Of a stretch of 64,000 nt of DNA, positions 63,514 through 64,000 are shown piece after piece; the stretch's first letter is position 1, and every line of letters begins with the position of its first letter. Source of the stretch: Halieaceae bacterium (GTDB lineage Bacteria; Pseudomonadota; Gammaproteobacteria; Pseudomonadales; Halieaceae); NCBI GenBank assembly GCA_902518075.1, contig CABYEX010000004.1, forward strand, positions 1 to 64,000, in the 5' to 3' direction. A program made the translations under genes and the position numbers. The notes beneath the pieces are model-generated. The model had not been told where the DNA came from, did no database searches, and saw only the letters and a list, made by a program, of their open reading frames with translations.

Positions 63514-64000
63514 GCAACAGTCGCCTTTCGAGAAGAGGCAAACTTTTGGTAAATACGCGTTGGCATTGAATTAAGCCAGCCGCCTCAGTCACACCGTTTC
63601 GCGAACAATTTCTTATAACCCCAACATAGCGTGAATCCACCTTAATAGAACATTGGCAATATTCTGTTTTCAACCGCTAATTTTCAGAAACGCACCCCGT
63701 TACATGACAAGCGTCTTAATGCCAATTGGCGCGCGAGCGCGTTTATCGCGAATATCGTCGATCTTTTTTTCAATCAACGTTCTCCGCCTTTGAATCACGC
63801 AAATCGCGGGCGTAGGTCGGCACTAAAAAATCGCCCAATCAAAGGCCGCTGCCCGCAAGATCGCCAGTCAGACTCCACGCTCAAAAAAAGGTTCGCTCAG
63901 CCAATGCTCCATCAGCTCACCAAGACCCGCCGCGCGCAATGCGCTTGCACATACACCAGATGGGGGCGGACCACCAAGTTCTGTTAAATGCCATAATCAC
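63514..64000. other. Region upstream of the patatin gene to the window end
   Basis: These 487 bases are more AT-rich than the average of the window. They should hold the promoter of the patatin gene on the - strand. A 65-codon + strand frame at 63790-63987 has a basic, low-quality translation and no ribosome-binding site, so I do not call it. No repeat, tRNA or integrase is seen. Confidence 0.45.

Noticed and set aside
63790..63987. 65-residue basic protein at the window end
   Set aside because: Composition looks random, no ribosome-binding site, no recognisable domain.

Overview
The window looks like chromosomal DNA of a marine-type gammaproteobacterium, most likely near the OM60/NOR5 (Halieaceae) group or the wider Cellvibrionales/Pseudomonas side of the class. 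This is inferred from gene order and protein style: murU-amgK divergent from lptD-surA-pdxA, aroQ-accB-accC-prmA, dusB-fis-purH-purD-coq7, erpA, hemJ, DUF2333 and DUF6776. By eye the DNA is GC-rich. Genes are tightly packed with many ATGA/GTGA/TTGA start-stop overlaps and frequent GTG or TTG starts. I saw no rRNA, tRNA, CRISPR array, insertion sequence or integrase.

Region 1 (1-15412, all + strand) is the least ordinary part. Eleven complete genes and one partial gene, almost without gaps, encode: a protein with a TonB-like C-terminus (cut by the window edge), four lipoproteins, a helical-repeat membrane protein, a PEGA-repeat plus SUMF1-fold membrane protein, a small secreted acidic protein, a MotA/TolQ/ExbB-type channel subunit, a possible actin/Hsp70-fold protein, and two paralogous proteins joining an ExbD-like transmembrane helix (with the key aspartate) to a coiled coil and a von Willebrand A domain. 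An M48 protease and an amidohydrolase follow. I read the block as a putative envelope-spanning, ion-driven stator complex whose periplasmic output domain is vWA instead of a peptidoglycan-binding or TonB-type domain. It is the best candidate here for an undescribed system.

Region 2 (15413-21208, - strand): tyrS, a LOG-like protein, a SixA-like phosphatase, nagZ, a Kazal-like lipoprotein, a dicarboxylate/amino-acid symporter and a metallo-beta-lactamase-fold hydrolase. Region 3 (21394-31067): a mepM-like M23 peptidase and anmK, then erpA, a bactofilin, DUF6776 and argC on the other strand, then hemJ, hemL, hemB, a secreted cysteine protein and a Nudix hydrolase. Region 4 (31245-44965): adenosine-kinase-like PfkB protein, pentapeptide protein, dsbD, pcuC, DUF2333, the prmA-accC-accB-aroQ operon on the - strand, and dusB-fis-purH-purD-coq7. 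Region 5 (45215-55107): an acidic SPOR protein, trpG-trpD-trpC and trpE split by a C-type-lectin gene, then rpe, murU and amgK.

Region 6 (55108-64000): lptD, surA and pdxA. Instead of the usual rsmA/apaG, pdxA is followed by a tiny overlapping ORF, an apparent gene remnant, a glycosyltransferase-like protein with a PqqD/RRE-like N-terminus, and a patatin-like phospholipase. Peptidoglycan recycling is well represented: nagZ, anmK, amgK and murU all occur, so anhydro-MurNAc can be followed towards UDP-MurNAc except for the MurNAc-6-phosphate phosphatase step. Envelope biogenesis (lptD, surA, dsbD, mepM, bactofilin, SPOR protein) dominates the rest, alongside complete stretches of tryptophan, purine and heme synthesis.
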